Assembly: GCF_023156385.1 (NCBI RefSeq)
Contig: NZ_JAKZAK010000014.1
Span: forward strand, 1-64,000
Direction: 5' to 3'
DNA: 64,000 nucleotides
Source of the DNA: Marinobacter xestospongiae
Lineage (GTDB): Bacteria > Pseudomonadota > Gammaproteobacteria > Pseudomonadales > Oleiphilaceae
Each line of letters starts with the position of its first letter. The first letter of the stretch is position 1. Both the position numbers and the translations under genes were made by a program. The notes beneath the pieces were generated by a model. It made no database searches. It saw nothing but the letters and a program-made list of their open reading frames with translations, and was not told the origin of the DNA. Of this stretch, positions 33,443-41,779 are shown in pieces.

Positions 33443-35320
33443 TCAGCGCTTGATCGACGTGACCACCGGATCGGCCTGGGGCGACCGCTCCACCTGCACC
33501 CGATTGCGGCCCTGGGCTTTGGCCCGGTACAGGGCCGCATCGGCGCGCTCGAACAGTTCCTTGGTCTGCTCGGCGTGGTCCGGTATCAGAGTGGCAACGC
33601 CAATGCTGACACTCAGGCGGATACGGTCATCCGACACCCGGAATTCCGCCTGCTCCACCACCTTGCGGATACGCTCCGCCACCCGCACGGCCCCTGCTTC
33701 CGGGGTGTCCGGCAGCAACACCACAAACTCCTCACCACCATAGCGCGCCGCCAGGTCCTGGGGCCGGGTCACAATCTGGCGGATCTGCTCCGCAACGCTC
33801 TGCAGACAGTCATCCCCCACCAGGTGGCCATAGGTGTCATTGAACTGCTTGAAGTGATCGATATCCACCACCAGCACGGACAGCGGCTGCCGGAACCGAT
33901 AGGCGCGTACGCACGCTGACTGGAACGCCGAATCGAAGTGGGCCCGGTTCTTCAGCCCGGTCAGGGCATCGGTGGAGCTGAGTTCCAGCAACTGGGCGTT
34001 GAGTCGCTCCAGATCCCGGGTGCGCTCCTGCACCCGCTCCTCCAGCTGGGCGTTGGCCTGCTGCTGAATCCGCAGCGACCGTTCCTGGGTCAGACGGACC
34101 TTGCGCTCTTCCCGCAACAGCCGCTGCTGGGCCTGGAATGCGGCCCGCTTCTCACGGTTGAGCCGATCGGCCAGGGCAATGGACAACAGAATCACCCCAA
34201 GCGCGGAGCCGAGCTGGGTGGCGTTCTCGGTAAACACATTGCGCGGCAGCATGGTGAACTTGCTGAGCGCCAGCACGATGCCCCCGGACAGCATGAACAC
34301 CCAGGCGCCGGTGTAGTAACGCGCCGCCGTATCCCGGTGCCACCAGCGGTACACGCCGAGGAACAGCATCAGCGAGCAGGTCAGCGTGGCCAGGGTGATC
34401 GTAGGCACAATCAGCATCCGGTACGGCAACAGCACGCTGGCTACTACCAACAGGCCCGCCATGGCGATGGCGGCGATGGTCACCACACTGAGCCGGGGGT
34501 GGGTTCGCGGTACCACGGTCAGGAAGCGCATGGTGAATACCGCGCCAAATACGATCACCAGATTGAGAAACGCCACGATGGCCTGATCGTTCCACCAGGT
34601 TGCCTCGGGCCACAGGTACTGGAACGACAGCCCCCGCAGGGAGGCCAGAAACAGCGGCATGGCGGTAATGTAGCCAACGTAGTAGAGGAAGCTGCGCTCC
34701 CCCACCGCGAGGTAGACAAACAGGTTGTAGAGGATCATCACCAGGATGATGCCGAAATACACCCCCTCGGCGATGCTGCCGGCCTGGTCGGAGGCGTGAA
34801 AGGCCGCCTCGTCCCACAGTGTCATCGGTACCTGCATCGAACTGGTGGTTTCCACCCTCAGGTACAGCTGCAATGGCTCATCGGCGGGCAGTGCCAGCGG
34901 CAGCAAAAAGTTGCGGTGGTGCACCGGTCGCTGGTGGAACGGCAGCTTGTCACCCAACACCTGGTGCTCAACCACACCACCTCCCCGCACCAGGAACGCA
35001 TCGATGCGATCCAGCACCGGGTAGGCGATTTCCAGCAACGGGGTGAAGGTCTGCGATCCGGGATTAATTGTCAGCCGAAACCAGAACACCTCTTCGCCGT
35101 AGCCGAAGTTGATGCTTTCGGCGTGATTGTCCATCCAGGCGGAGGGCGGCAATGCGCGGATCTGCTCGATGCCCAGGCCATCGGGTGGCTCGATCAGGTA
35201 ATCCAGGTAGCGGGTCAGATCCACCCGCCGATCCTGGTCTGACCAGGTCAGGGTGTCTGCGTGAGCGCCGGTGGTCACCAGCAGCCAGACGAGCACGGTG
35301 ATGAGTGTCAGGAAACGCAT
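33443..35320 (-). CDS. 7TMR-DISM diguanylate cyclase
   Basis: The 625-residue protein has a signal peptide (cut near AHA|DT), a periplasmic 7TMR-DISM extracellular domain (about 25-175), seven TM helices (about 180-385), a coiled coil (390-445) and a GGDEF domain. The active motif GGEEF (YGGEEFVVLLPD) and, 5 residues before it, the inhibitory site RPQD are intact. It should make c-di-GMP in response to a periplasmic ligand, often carbohydrate in this receptor class. Convergent with djlA (52-base gap). Confidence 0.93.
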   Translation of the reverse strand: MRFLTLITVLVWLLVTTGAHADTLTWSDQDRRVDLTRYLDYLIEPPDGLGIEQIRALPPSAWMDNHAESINFGYGEEVFWFRLTINPGSQTFTPLLEIAYPVLDRIDAFLVRGGGVVEHQVLGDKLPFHQRPVHHRNFLLPLALPADEPLQLYLRVETTSSMQVPMTLWDEAAFHASDQAGSIAEGVYFGIILVMILYNLFVYLAVGERSFLYYVGYITAMPLFLASLRGLSFQYLWPEATWWNDQAIVAFLNLVIVFGAVFTMRFLTVVPRTHPRLSVVTIAAIAMAGLLVVASVLLPYRMLIVPTITLATLTCSLMLFLGVYRWWHRDTAARYYTGAWVFMLSGGIVLALSKFTMLPRNVFTENATQLGSALGVILLSIALADRLNREKRAAFQAQQRLLREERKVRLTQERSLRIQQQANAQLEERVQERTRDLERLNAQLLELSSTDALTGLKNRAHFDSAFQSACVRAYRFRQPLSVLVVDIDHFKQFNDTYGHLVGDDCLQSVAEQIRQIVTRPQDLAARYGGEEFVVLLPDTPEAGAVRVAERIRKVVEQAEFRVSDDRIRLSVSIGVATLIPDHAEQTKELFERADAALYRAKAQGRNRVQVERSPQADPVVTSIKR

Positions 35321-35679
35321 GGTTTGGCGACAGCCTTGTCATTATTGTTTGAAAAGTGTCCGACCAAAGTATGACTGAAGGGCCCGGCGGGTGCGCCGGC
35401 AGGACATAAAAAAACTCAAATAGATAACAAATGGCTACACATCACAGAATTTGACATTCCCTAAAGGGTTACAGCCCGTTAAGGTTCGCCCGCAACTTAT
35501 TGTGTGGTCAGGACGCTCGCCCCTTGAATACCCTCAACCACGACAGCAACCAACCACCGGACCCTGCCCGGAATCCAGGCCGAAACCACGGTTGCGACCT
35601 TGGTTGGTTGGACAGCTCAGGGGGCTGTTGCCATTATTGATTAGGCTTCCTGGTTGCCATGGGCCCCAGGTTCGGGCTC
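35321..35679. other. non-coding region upstream of the 7TMR-DISM cyclase gene
   Basis: About 360 bases without a credible gene. A GC-rich stem (about 35380-35401) is followed by seven A and an AT-rich stretch (35402-35460) that probably holds the promoter of the minus-strand cyclase. CAACCAACC near 35550 and GGTTGGTTG near 35603 are inverted with respect to each other. I see no conserved ORF or RNA family. Confidence 0.4.
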
Positions 35680-35947
35680 TAGTGTCCCGTCTGGTCAATT
35701 TGTTGACTTACTGAGCCACTGACAACCCGAAGAGCTAGGCGTGCTGGTGACGGTTTGGTGGTTCCAAATCGAGGCAGTACAACGACGCTATTCGGGTTGT
35801 CAGTGGCTCCCGAAGGGCTTGTCTCTGAGGGCTCTGAGCCTGTGTTGCCACTGCTTGATGTGGAACCACCACATCGGCACAGCGGCGCCTTGGTCAGAAC
35901 ACTCAGAGACAAGCAGTAAGTCAACAAATTGACCAGACGGGACACTA
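35680..35947. mobile_element. 268-bp palindromic element with 34-bp perfect terminal repeats and two stem-loops
   Basis: Positions 35680-35713 are the exact reverse complement of 35914-35947 (34 bp, outermost TAGTGTCCCG / CGGGACACTA), so the element is bounded by TA as in IS630/mariner-type insertions. Inside are two large hairpins: a 19-bp perfect stem (35713-35731 with 35791-35809) and a 13-bp perfect stem (35817-35829 with 35902-35914). Their loops carry the same core in opposite orientation (GGTGGTTCCA, CAGT, CAAC; 35756-35785 and, on the minus strand, 35870-35842). No transposase ORF. A non-autonomous element with strong secondary structure; family not identified. Confidence 0.75.
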
Positions 35948-36024
35948 ATAGCCGGGAATGCCCGTGAGCGGGCCCTGACGACACGACACCGCCCGACGCG
36001 ATACAGGAAACAGGCGCATAACCG

Positions 36025-37893
36025 ATGTCAGACAGCAGACTGTTTACCGACTTCCACGAACGACTGATGAAGCTCAGCCACAGCACCGAGTTCATCAACG
36101 AATCCAGAGACCGCAAACTGGCTGCACTCACCACCATGTGTGCCACGGCCCTGGACGTGGAACGGGTCAGCGTCTGGCACCTGAGCCATGGTCATGATCG
36201 CCTGACCTGCGAACACCTGTGCGTCGATGGCGACACGGTGGTCCAGCAGCACTCGCTGGAACTTCATGCCCAAGAACATCCCCGTTACTTCGAGGCCCTG
36301 GGCAGGGCCAGACTGATTGACGCCATCGACGCCCCCCACGACAAGCGCACCGCCTCCTTTGCCCGTGACTACCTGATTCCAATGGGCATCCAGTCCATGC
36401 TGGACGCACCGGTGTTTGATGGCGCCCGGCCCAGCGGCGTGATCTGCCTGGAGGCTCTTCAACACCGGGAGTGGACCCTGCCGGAACTGTCGTTCGTGGT
36501 CGCCATCGCCGACACCATCAGCCTGATCAATACCCACACCGCCTGGCTGGAATCGAAGCGCAAACTGGACTACCTGACCCACTACGACAGCCTTACCGGA
36601 CTACCCAACCTGCACAGTCTGCGGGACCGGGTGGAATATCTGGTGAGCAAGGCCAATCGTCGGCGCCAGGGCCCCTTCGCCCTGCTATGGCTGGATCTGG
36701 ACCGACTCAAGACCATCAACGATGGCCTGGGTCCACAGGTCGGCGATCAGGTGATTACAGAGACCGGTGAGCGCCTGAGCAACCTGCAGATCAATGGCAA
36801 GTACCTGCTGGCGCGAATTGGCGGTGACGAATTTGCCCTGCTGCTGCGGGCCAGTGGCGATGGTCATGGCCTTGATGGGCTGGTCAAACAGGTCCAGCAG
36901 TCGATACAGGCCCCGTTCATGCTCCAGGACCAGCAGCTCAGCCTCACCGCGTCCCTCGGTATCTGCCGTTACCCGGACCACGGTCATGACGCCGAAACTC
37001 TGTTGCGCAGTGCCGAAGCTGCCATGTACCACGCCAAGAAGCGGGGCCAGGGCCAGGCCTGCTGGTTCGACTCGTCCATTCAGGTGACCGCCCGTTCCCG
37101 CTTTGCGCTGGAGCGGGACCTTCGCTACGCCATTCTCAACGATGAACTGACGGTGCACTACCAGCCCATCTTCGACGCTAGCGGCAAGCTGATGGTCAGC
37201 GCCGAGGCGCTGGTGCGCTGGCAACACCCGGAACGGGGGATGCTGCCTCCCATTGAGTTCCTGGAAGTGGCCCGGGGCGCGGGCCTGATGAATGAGCTCG
37301 GAGACAGCGTATTGCGGCAGGTCTGTCGCGACATCCAGGTCGCCCGGGAGCGTCAGCAGCCACTGCCCGTGATCAGTGTCAATCTGGCGGCGGAGCAGGT
37401 GCTGACGGCGGAACTGCCGGAACGGGTGGCGGCGGTGTGCAAGAACTTCGGGGTGTCCCCGCAGGCGTTGCAGTTCGAGGTCACCGAGGACGCCATCCAG
37501 GGCGATTCCCAGACCCTGCGGACCACCCTGACCCAACTGGTGGCCGCCGGATCGGAGCTGGCCATCGACGACTTTGGCACCGGCTACTCCTCCCTGGCCC
37601 GGCTCAAGAGCCTGCCGTTCTCACGGATCAAGATCGACCGTTCATTCATCCGCGATATTCCCACCGACGAGGACGACTGCGCCATCACCCTGTCGATCAT
37701 CGGGCTGGCCAAGGGCCTGGGACTGTCGCTGGTGGCCGAGGGGGTGGAATCCCTGGAGCACGAACAGTGGCTGCAGTCCCACCACTGCGATTACCTGCAG
37801 GGCTACCGCTACAGCCGTCCGGTCTGTTTCGATGACCTCTGCAACCGCTTCCTCGACGACCTGCCGCGACCGGCTCAGGACTACCAGATCTGA
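36025..37893 (+). CDS. GAF-GGDEF-EAL c-di-GMP enzyme
   Basis: The 622-residue soluble protein has a GAF domain (about 30-172), GGDEF (about 185-350) with an intact IGGDEF motif, and EAL (about 365-610) with SAEALVRW, a SVNLAAEQ segment and DDFGTGYSSLARLK, KIDRSFI and the catalytic-site Glu of VAEGVE. Both halves look catalytically complete, so it may synthesise or degrade c-di-GMP depending on the GAF ligand. The inhibitory RxxD is absent before GGDEF (NGKY instead). ATG 36025 starts 78 bases after the palindromic element, which may supply part of its promoter. Convergent with the agmX-like gene. Confidence 0.93.
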   Translation: MSDSRLFTDFHERLMKLSHSTEFINESRDRKLAALTTMCATALDVERVSVWHLSHGHDRLTCEHLCVDGDTVVQQHSLELHAQEHPRYFEALGRARLIDAIDAPHDKRTASFARDYLIPMGIQSMLDAPVFDGARPSGVICLEALQHREWTLPELSFVVAIADTISLINTHTAWLESKRKLDYLTHYDSLTGLPNLHSLRDRVEYLVSKANRRRQGPFALLWLDLDRLKTINDGLGPQVGDQVITETGERLSNLQINGKYLLARIGGDEFALLLRASGDGHGLDGLVKQVQQSIQAPFMLQDQQLSLTASLGICRYPDHGHDAETLLRSAEAAMYHAKKRGQGQACWFDSSIQVTARSRFALERDLRYAILNDELTVHYQPIFDASGKLMVSAEALVRWQHPERGMLPPIEFLEVARGAGLMNELGDSVLRQVCRDIQVARERQQPLPVISVNLAAEQVLTAELPERVAAVCKNFGVSPQALQFEVTEDAIQGDSQTLRTTLTQLVAAGSELAIDDFGTGYSSLARLKSLPFSRIKIDRSFIRDIPTDEDDCAITLSIIGLAKGLGLSLVAEGVESLEHEQWLQSHHCDYLQGYRYSRPVCFDDLCNRFLDDLPRPAQDYQI

Positions 37894-37919
37894 ACGCCAG
37901 TGCAGGGTGGCGCCGCCGA

Positions 37920-38930
37920 TCAGCCGGAGAGCAGCTCGATGGGGTAGCGGATGGTGGTCTGGCTGACTCCCGGCTCGGCGCCAAAGTTCACCAGCTTCAG
38001 GCGGTTGCAGATCTTCAGCTCCAGCATCGGCTCGTTGAGGGTCGACTCCACCACCTCACAGCTGGACACCACACCACTGGCTTCGATCACCAGCTCCGGG
38101 GTGATCTGTCCCTGCAGCGATGGCTTACGCCGTAACGCCCGGTTGTAGATGCTGTAGATTGCCGATTTGTTGGCGTCCATGGTGCGTCGCAGGGATTCCC
38201 GCGAACGCTCGCGGTTGTCGCGGCGGTGCTGGGTTCTGGCCTCTTCCGCCGCTGCCGCGGCCACCACCTGTTCGGCCTGCTGGACCTCCGCCTGCTCCCG
38301 CTGTGCCAGTTCGCGGCTCTGGCTCTGCTGGTTCAGGCGGCTGTCATCCACGCCGCTGCTGCGGCTGGCGGTCGCCCGGGCAGCGAGGGCGTCGGTCTTC
38401 TCCCGGGCGATGGGTCTGGCGGTCAGATTGGCCTCCGGCGCATCCAGCTGGATCGAGTCTGCGGCCACACTGAGCTGGGCCAGCTCGCTGCTCATCGCCA
38501 GCACACCGCTTTGACTGGCCTTCTCCCGGGCCTGCGCCACGTCCGCCGGTGTCGGTTCCGGTTCAGCCGCAGCCACCGGTTCCGGCGCTGGCTCAGGCTC
38601 CGGTTCAGGCTGAGGTGCCACCAGTTTTGGCTTGGGCGGTGGCGGTGCGTCCACCACTTGCGGTTCGGGTGCGGGCTCAGGTTCCGGCACCGGGGCCGGT
38701 TCTGGCCTGACCGGCTCCGGTGGCTCCGGCGGCTTCTCCTGGATCAGCCGTGCCAGTTGCGGTGGCAGCGCCTCGCGCTCTTCCCGCGCCTGCTCTGGCA
38801 GGTCTACCCAGGTCACGTAGCCGGCAACGGCCAGGAACAGGGGCGTCACTACCGCTGCGATCAGTCGCAGGCGGCGCTTCTCTCCGGGTTCGTCGTTCCA
38901 GGGCAGGCCCAGTCGTTGAGAGTTCGCCAT
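37920..38930 (-). CDS. AgmX/PglI C-terminal-domain protein, TonB-like
   Basis: The 336-residue protein has one N-terminal TM (about 20-42), a periplasm-spanning Pro/Glu-rich region (65-125), a Gln/Arg/Ala-rich coiled coil (190-245) and a C-terminal domain (about 250-336: SIYNRALRRKPSLQGQITPE, SGVVSSCEVVESTLNEPMLE, VSQTTIRYPIELLSG) of the AgmX/PglI type known from myxobacterial gliding. This is the layout of a TonB-like energy transducer. It is the last gene of the cluster; its ATG shares one base with the preceding exbD-like stop (TAATG). It probably links the TolQ/TolR motor to outer-membrane partners. Confidence 0.85.
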   Translation of the reverse strand: MANSQRLGLPWNDEPGEKRRLRLIAAVVTPLFLAVAGYVTWVDLPEQAREEREALPPQLARLIQEKPPEPPEPVRPEPAPVPEPEPAPEPQVVDAPPPPKPKLVAPQPEPEPEPAPEPVAAAEPEPTPADVAQAREKASQSGVLAMSSELAQLSVAADSIQLDAPEANLTARPIAREKTDALAARATASRSSGVDDSRLNQQSQSRELAQREQAEVQQAEQVVAAAAAEEARTQHRRDNRERSRESLRRTMDANKSAIYSIYNRALRRKPSLQGQITPELVIEASGVVSSCEVVESTLNEPMLELKICNRLKLVNFGAEPGVSQTTIRYPIELLSG

Positions 38931-39430
38931 TACGCCCCCTGCTCCGCCTGCTGGCTCACCGCCAGGGAAATGCTGGCATAACCGGCGTCCACACAGGTGG
39001 ACATGATCTTCTTCAGCAGCTCATAGGGCAGCTCCCGGTCCGCCACGATGGTGATCGGCCGGCCAGCCTCCGGTGCCGGGGCATCGGAGCGCTGGGCCTG
39101 GTAGTCCAGCTCGGCCTTCAGCGACGGTTCCACCGTGCCCTCGTAGGCCAGCAGGTCCGCCCGTTTGAGCACGGCCCGACCATTGATGACGATGTCCTGC
39201 TGGGTCACGGTCAGCGCCAGCACGTCCGCCGGCGGGGTGTCCGCACTCGACACCGGCAGCTGGATGCCCTTGTCCGGGTTGATCACCTGAACGTCGCTGG
39301 ACGAGTTCACCATCAGGAAGAACACCAGGATGGTGAAAATGTCCATCAGCGACACCAGGTTCAGCTTGCTCTGCTGCTTGCCCCGGCGCTGGTGGCGCTT
39401 GAGGCGCTTTGCTTTGGCTGATTCTTTCAT
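38930..39430 (-). CDS. ExbD/TolR-family protein (second copy)
   Basis: The 166-residue protein has a short basic cytosolic N-terminus, one TM with the family Asp in LNLVSLMDIFTILVFFLMVN and a periplasmic C-terminal domain ending in a helix region (GRPITIVADRELPYELLKKI). The TM Asp takes part in proton flow with ExbB/TolQ. It differs clearly from the first copy 9 bases upstream, so the two probably occupy different positions in one motor rather than being a recent duplication. Confidence 0.9.
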   Translation of the reverse strand: MKESAKAKRLKRHQRRGKQQSKLNLVSLMDIFTILVFFLMVNSSSDVQVINPDKGIQLPVSSADTPPADVLALTVTQQDIVINGRAVLKRADLLAYEGTVEPSLKAELDYQAQRSDAPAPEAGRPITIVADRELPYELLKKIMSTCVDAGYASISLAVSQQAEQGA

Positions 39431-39439
39431 GCCCGTTCC

Positions 39440-39940
39440 TTAACCCGATTCACGCCCGGTCTCCGGCGCATCTCCGATGGATATCTCCGGAAACAGCTCG
39501 GCGTCCACCACACTGCCCGCCACCACCGTTTCATAGGACCGCACGGTGTCCATGGTGGTGACCAGGGTCTGGTAGGAGGTCTGCTTGCGCGCCATGATGA
39601 CGATGTCCCGCTTGTCCGGTACCCGCGATTTGATCTCCTGCATCACCTGACCCAGCAGGTCGAAATCGTGACCACCGTCGCGGTTGGGAATGCGCTTGAT
39701 CACCCCGGCGCGGTTGTCCGATACCACCAGTGCGTCGTCCCCCAGCACCACCTGCAACTGCAGGGTTTCGGCCGGGTCGCCGGCCTGGCCGCCGGACTCG
39801 GGAAAGTTCAGCTCCAGCACGCTGGTATGGGCAAACACCATGTTCAGCAACAGAACTGGCACCAGCACGATCATCAGATTCATGAACGCGGTGATGTCCA
39901 GATCGGCGTCACTGCGCAGGCGACGATGTTTCCGCCTCAT
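39440..39940 (-). CDS. ExbD/TolR-family protein (first copy)
   Basis: The 166-residue protein has a basic N-terminus (MRRKHRRLRSDADLDITAFM) leading into one TM; the Asp of DLDITAFMNLMIVLVPVLLL is the canonical proton-path residue. The periplasmic part contains the TolR-like pattern DIVIMARKQTSYQTLVTTMD. Together with the upstream ExbB/TolQ and the next ExbD copy it gives a one-TolQ/two-TolR composition like AglR/AglQ/AglS of myxobacteria. Gap to the TolQ-like gene: 27 bases. Confidence 0.9.
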   Translation of the reverse strand: MRRKHRRLRSDADLDITAFMNLMIVLVPVLLLNMVFAHTSVLELNFPESGGQAGDPAETLQLQVVLGDDALVVSDNRAGVIKRIPNRDGGHDFDLLGQVMQEIKSRVPDKRDIVIMARKQTSYQTLVTTMDTVRSYETVVAGSVVDAELFPEISIGDAPETGRESG

Positions 39941-39967
39941 AGTGAGACTCCTGTGTCGTCGGCGTGA

Positions 39968-40675
39968 TCAGGCAACCGAGCCAGCATTGGCCGGTTTGTC
40001 CGCAGCCGCCGGCGCGGCCGGTTTCTGGGAGCCGGTGGCTGGCGCCGGGGCGCGACCGTCGGCAACCAGGTTGAGCACCTTCACCCCGGCCATCTCGAAA
40101 CTGTCGACAATCTCATTGGTCTTGGTCTGCAGGACCGAGTGCAACAGCAGCAGCGGGATGGCGGAAATCAGACCGAAGGCGGTGGTGTTCATCGCCACCG
40201 AAATGCTCTGGGACAGCAGGCTGGCCTTCTCGGCGGGATCGGCCGAAGCCACCGCGGTGAAGGCGGCAATCAGGCCGATGATGGTGCCGAGCAGGCCCAG
40301 CAGCGTGGATACGTTGGCCAGGGTGGAGAGGTACTGGGTCCGTTTCTCCAGTCGCGGCATGACCTCCAGCAGGCCCTCTTCCATGGCGTACTCGATGTCC
40401 TCGCGGGACTGGCGGCGGGCCAGGCGCTGCAGGCCGGCGCCGATCATCGCCGACATCGCGCTGCCGGATTCGTTGGCGTAGTTGAGCGCGCCCCGCAGGT
40501 CACGGTTGGCCAGTTTGTGGTGCAACTGGCGGAAATCCCGGCGGTTGGTGACCTTCTGGGCGGACAGGTACACGTAACGCTCGATGGCAACAATCAGCCC
40601 GATCACCAGAATGAAGGCGATCGGAAACATGAAAAAGCCACCTTCCTGGAAGAAGCGAATGGCGGTTTCAATCAT
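39968..40675 (-). CDS. MotA/TolQ/ExbB proton channel protein
   Basis: The 235-residue inner-membrane protein has TM1 at about 14-33 (FMFPIAFILVIGLIVAIERY), a cytosolic loop with SAMSAMIGAGLQRLARRQSR, then TM2/TM3 with the family signature LANVSTLLGLLGTIIGLIAAF and MNTTAFGLISAIPLLLLHSV. The C-terminal ~30 residues are Ala/Pro-rich. It forms the stator-like proton channel with the two ExbD/TolR proteins. A 130-base AT-richer gap upstream (40676-40805) is the largest within the cluster and may hold an internal promoter for the motor genes. Confidence 0.92.
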   Translation of the reverse strand: MIETAIRFFQEGGFFMFPIAFILVIGLIVAIERYVYLSAQKVTNRRDFRQLHHKLANRDLRGALNYANESGSAMSAMIGAGLQRLARRQSREDIEYAMEEGLLEVMPRLEKRTQYLSTLANVSTLLGLLGTIIGLIAAFTAVASADPAEKASLLSQSISVAMNTTAFGLISAIPLLLLHSVLQTKTNEIVDSFEMAGVKVLNLVADGRAPAPATGSQKPAAPAAADKPANAGSVA

Positions 40676-40805
40676 TGGAAGTCACTCCCGGTTGGATAGT
40701 TCTGAATTTTCGTCATGGCTACTTTTTGAACACTCATCTGTTTTCAACTATTCATCGTTTCCCGAACACGCCTGTATCACCTTATGCTTTTGTGTCCAGA
40801 GAAGA

Positions 40806-41180
40806 CTAGGGCGCTGGCTTTGGCTGGGCTGCGGCGCCCTCCTCGAGGTTGGCCATCGCCGCCTGGAAGCGCCGGTGGTAATCCAGCAACCGGCGAAACT
40901 CCGCCCGCTCCAGTGGCGCAATACCGGTGCCGACCATCAGTTGCTCGTCGGCCCGCTTCAGCGCCTGCACTTGCGGGGGCAGCCAGGGCACCAGGTACAT
41001 CACCGTCGGCAGCTCCTGATCAGCGCGAATCCGGGTTCCCTCAATGGTCACGACGTCGGCATCCCCTGGCTGGGCCTGGGCAATACCGGCAAGCAACAGC
41101 AGCGCTACACCGGCAAGCGAGGGTTTGCTCAGGGGGCGCGAAACGGCAGGAGCCATTCGGCGGGATCGACGTTTCTGCAT
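40806..41180 (-). CDS. small secreted hypothetical protein
   Basis: The 124-residue protein has a basic N-terminus and signal peptide (KPSLAGVALLLLAGIAQAQ, cut after AQA). The mature part of about 90 residues (VVTIEGTRIRADQELPTVMY, LVPWLPPQVQALKRADE) has no Cys and no known motif. ATG 41180 with GGAGAG just upstream is preferred over an ATG at 41198, which would overlap the TPR gene stop by 4 bases. Its place between TPR and motor genes suggests a periplasmic component of the same machine. Confidence 0.7.
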   Translation of the reverse strand: MQKRRSRRMAPAVSRPLSKPSLAGVALLLLAGIAQAQPGDADVVTIEGTRIRADQELPTVMYLVPWLPPQVQALKRADEQLMVGTGIAPLERAEFRRLLDYHRRFQAAMANLEEGAAAQPKPAP

Positions 41181-41194
41181 AAGCTCTCCCGACA

Positions 41195-41779
41195 TCATTC
41201 AATCCGACGGTCCAAATCAAATATCCATTCACTGACCTGGGGATCTTCCTCCGGCTGCAACGACTGATAGCGCTGATACAGCGCCAGCGCCTCGGTCAGT
41301 TCGCCACGGTACAGTTCCAGCAGAATGCCCAGGTTGCGCAGCGCCGGCTGGAAGTCTGGGTTCACCGCCAGGGCCTGGCGGTAATAGCGTTCCGCAGTCT
41401 CAAAATCGGCGTCTTGCCGGGCCAGCACCCCCAGGGCATTAAGGCTGTGCAGATGCTCAGGGTGCGCCGCCAGCGCCTGCTGAAAATACCCCCGGGCCTG
41501 ATCCCGCTCGCCCTGGCGCATGGCAATCAGCCCCAGGTTGGCCACCGGGCCGGCCAAGGACGGATGGGCCTGATGGATCGACTGCAACTGCGCTGCGGCG
41601 GCATCAAGATCCCCCGCCGACAGCTGCGACAGCGCCGCCTGGTAGGCGGTGCGGGTGGCCTCATCGGGCTGCCAGGTGATACTGTCAGGCGCGGGTTGCC
41701 GGGCGGCACACCCGGCCAACAGCAGCAACGCTGCCAGCAGGCAAGAGCCGTGGTGACGCCTGCGGTTACCGCAATTCAT
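41195..41779 (-). CDS. TPR-repeat lipoprotein
   Basis: The 194-residue lipoprotein (lipobox LLLAGC, Cys24) has about four tetratricopeptide repeats in the mature part (for example AGPVANLGLIAMRQGERDQA, LHSLNALGVLARQDADFETA, QPALRNLGILLELYRGELTE). It is likely an outer- or inner-membrane-anchored periplasmic scaffold like PilF- or GltE-type TPR proteins. Its ATG overlaps the preceding gene by 14 bases, which argues for tight co-translation. Confidence 0.85.
   Translation of the reverse strand: MNCGNRRRHHGSCLLAALLLLAGCAARQPAPDSITWQPDEATRTAYQAALSQLSAGDLDAAAAQLQSIHQAHPSLAGPVANLGLIAMRQGERDQARGYFQQALAAHPEHLHSLNALGVLARQDADFETAERYYRQALAVNPDFQPALRNLGILLELYRGELTEALALYQRYQSLQPEEDPQVSEWIFDLDRRIE

Noticed and set aside
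35380..35410. GC-rich hairpin followed by seven A, considered as a terminator
   Set aside because: On the minus strand the U tract would precede the stem, and on the plus strand there is no gene to terminate and only an A run.
35679..36146. Minus-strand 155-codon ORF across the palindromic element
   Set aside because: Its sequence is dictated by the inverted repeats (the same peptide appears twice) and it overlaps the start of the GAF-GGDEF-EAL gene.
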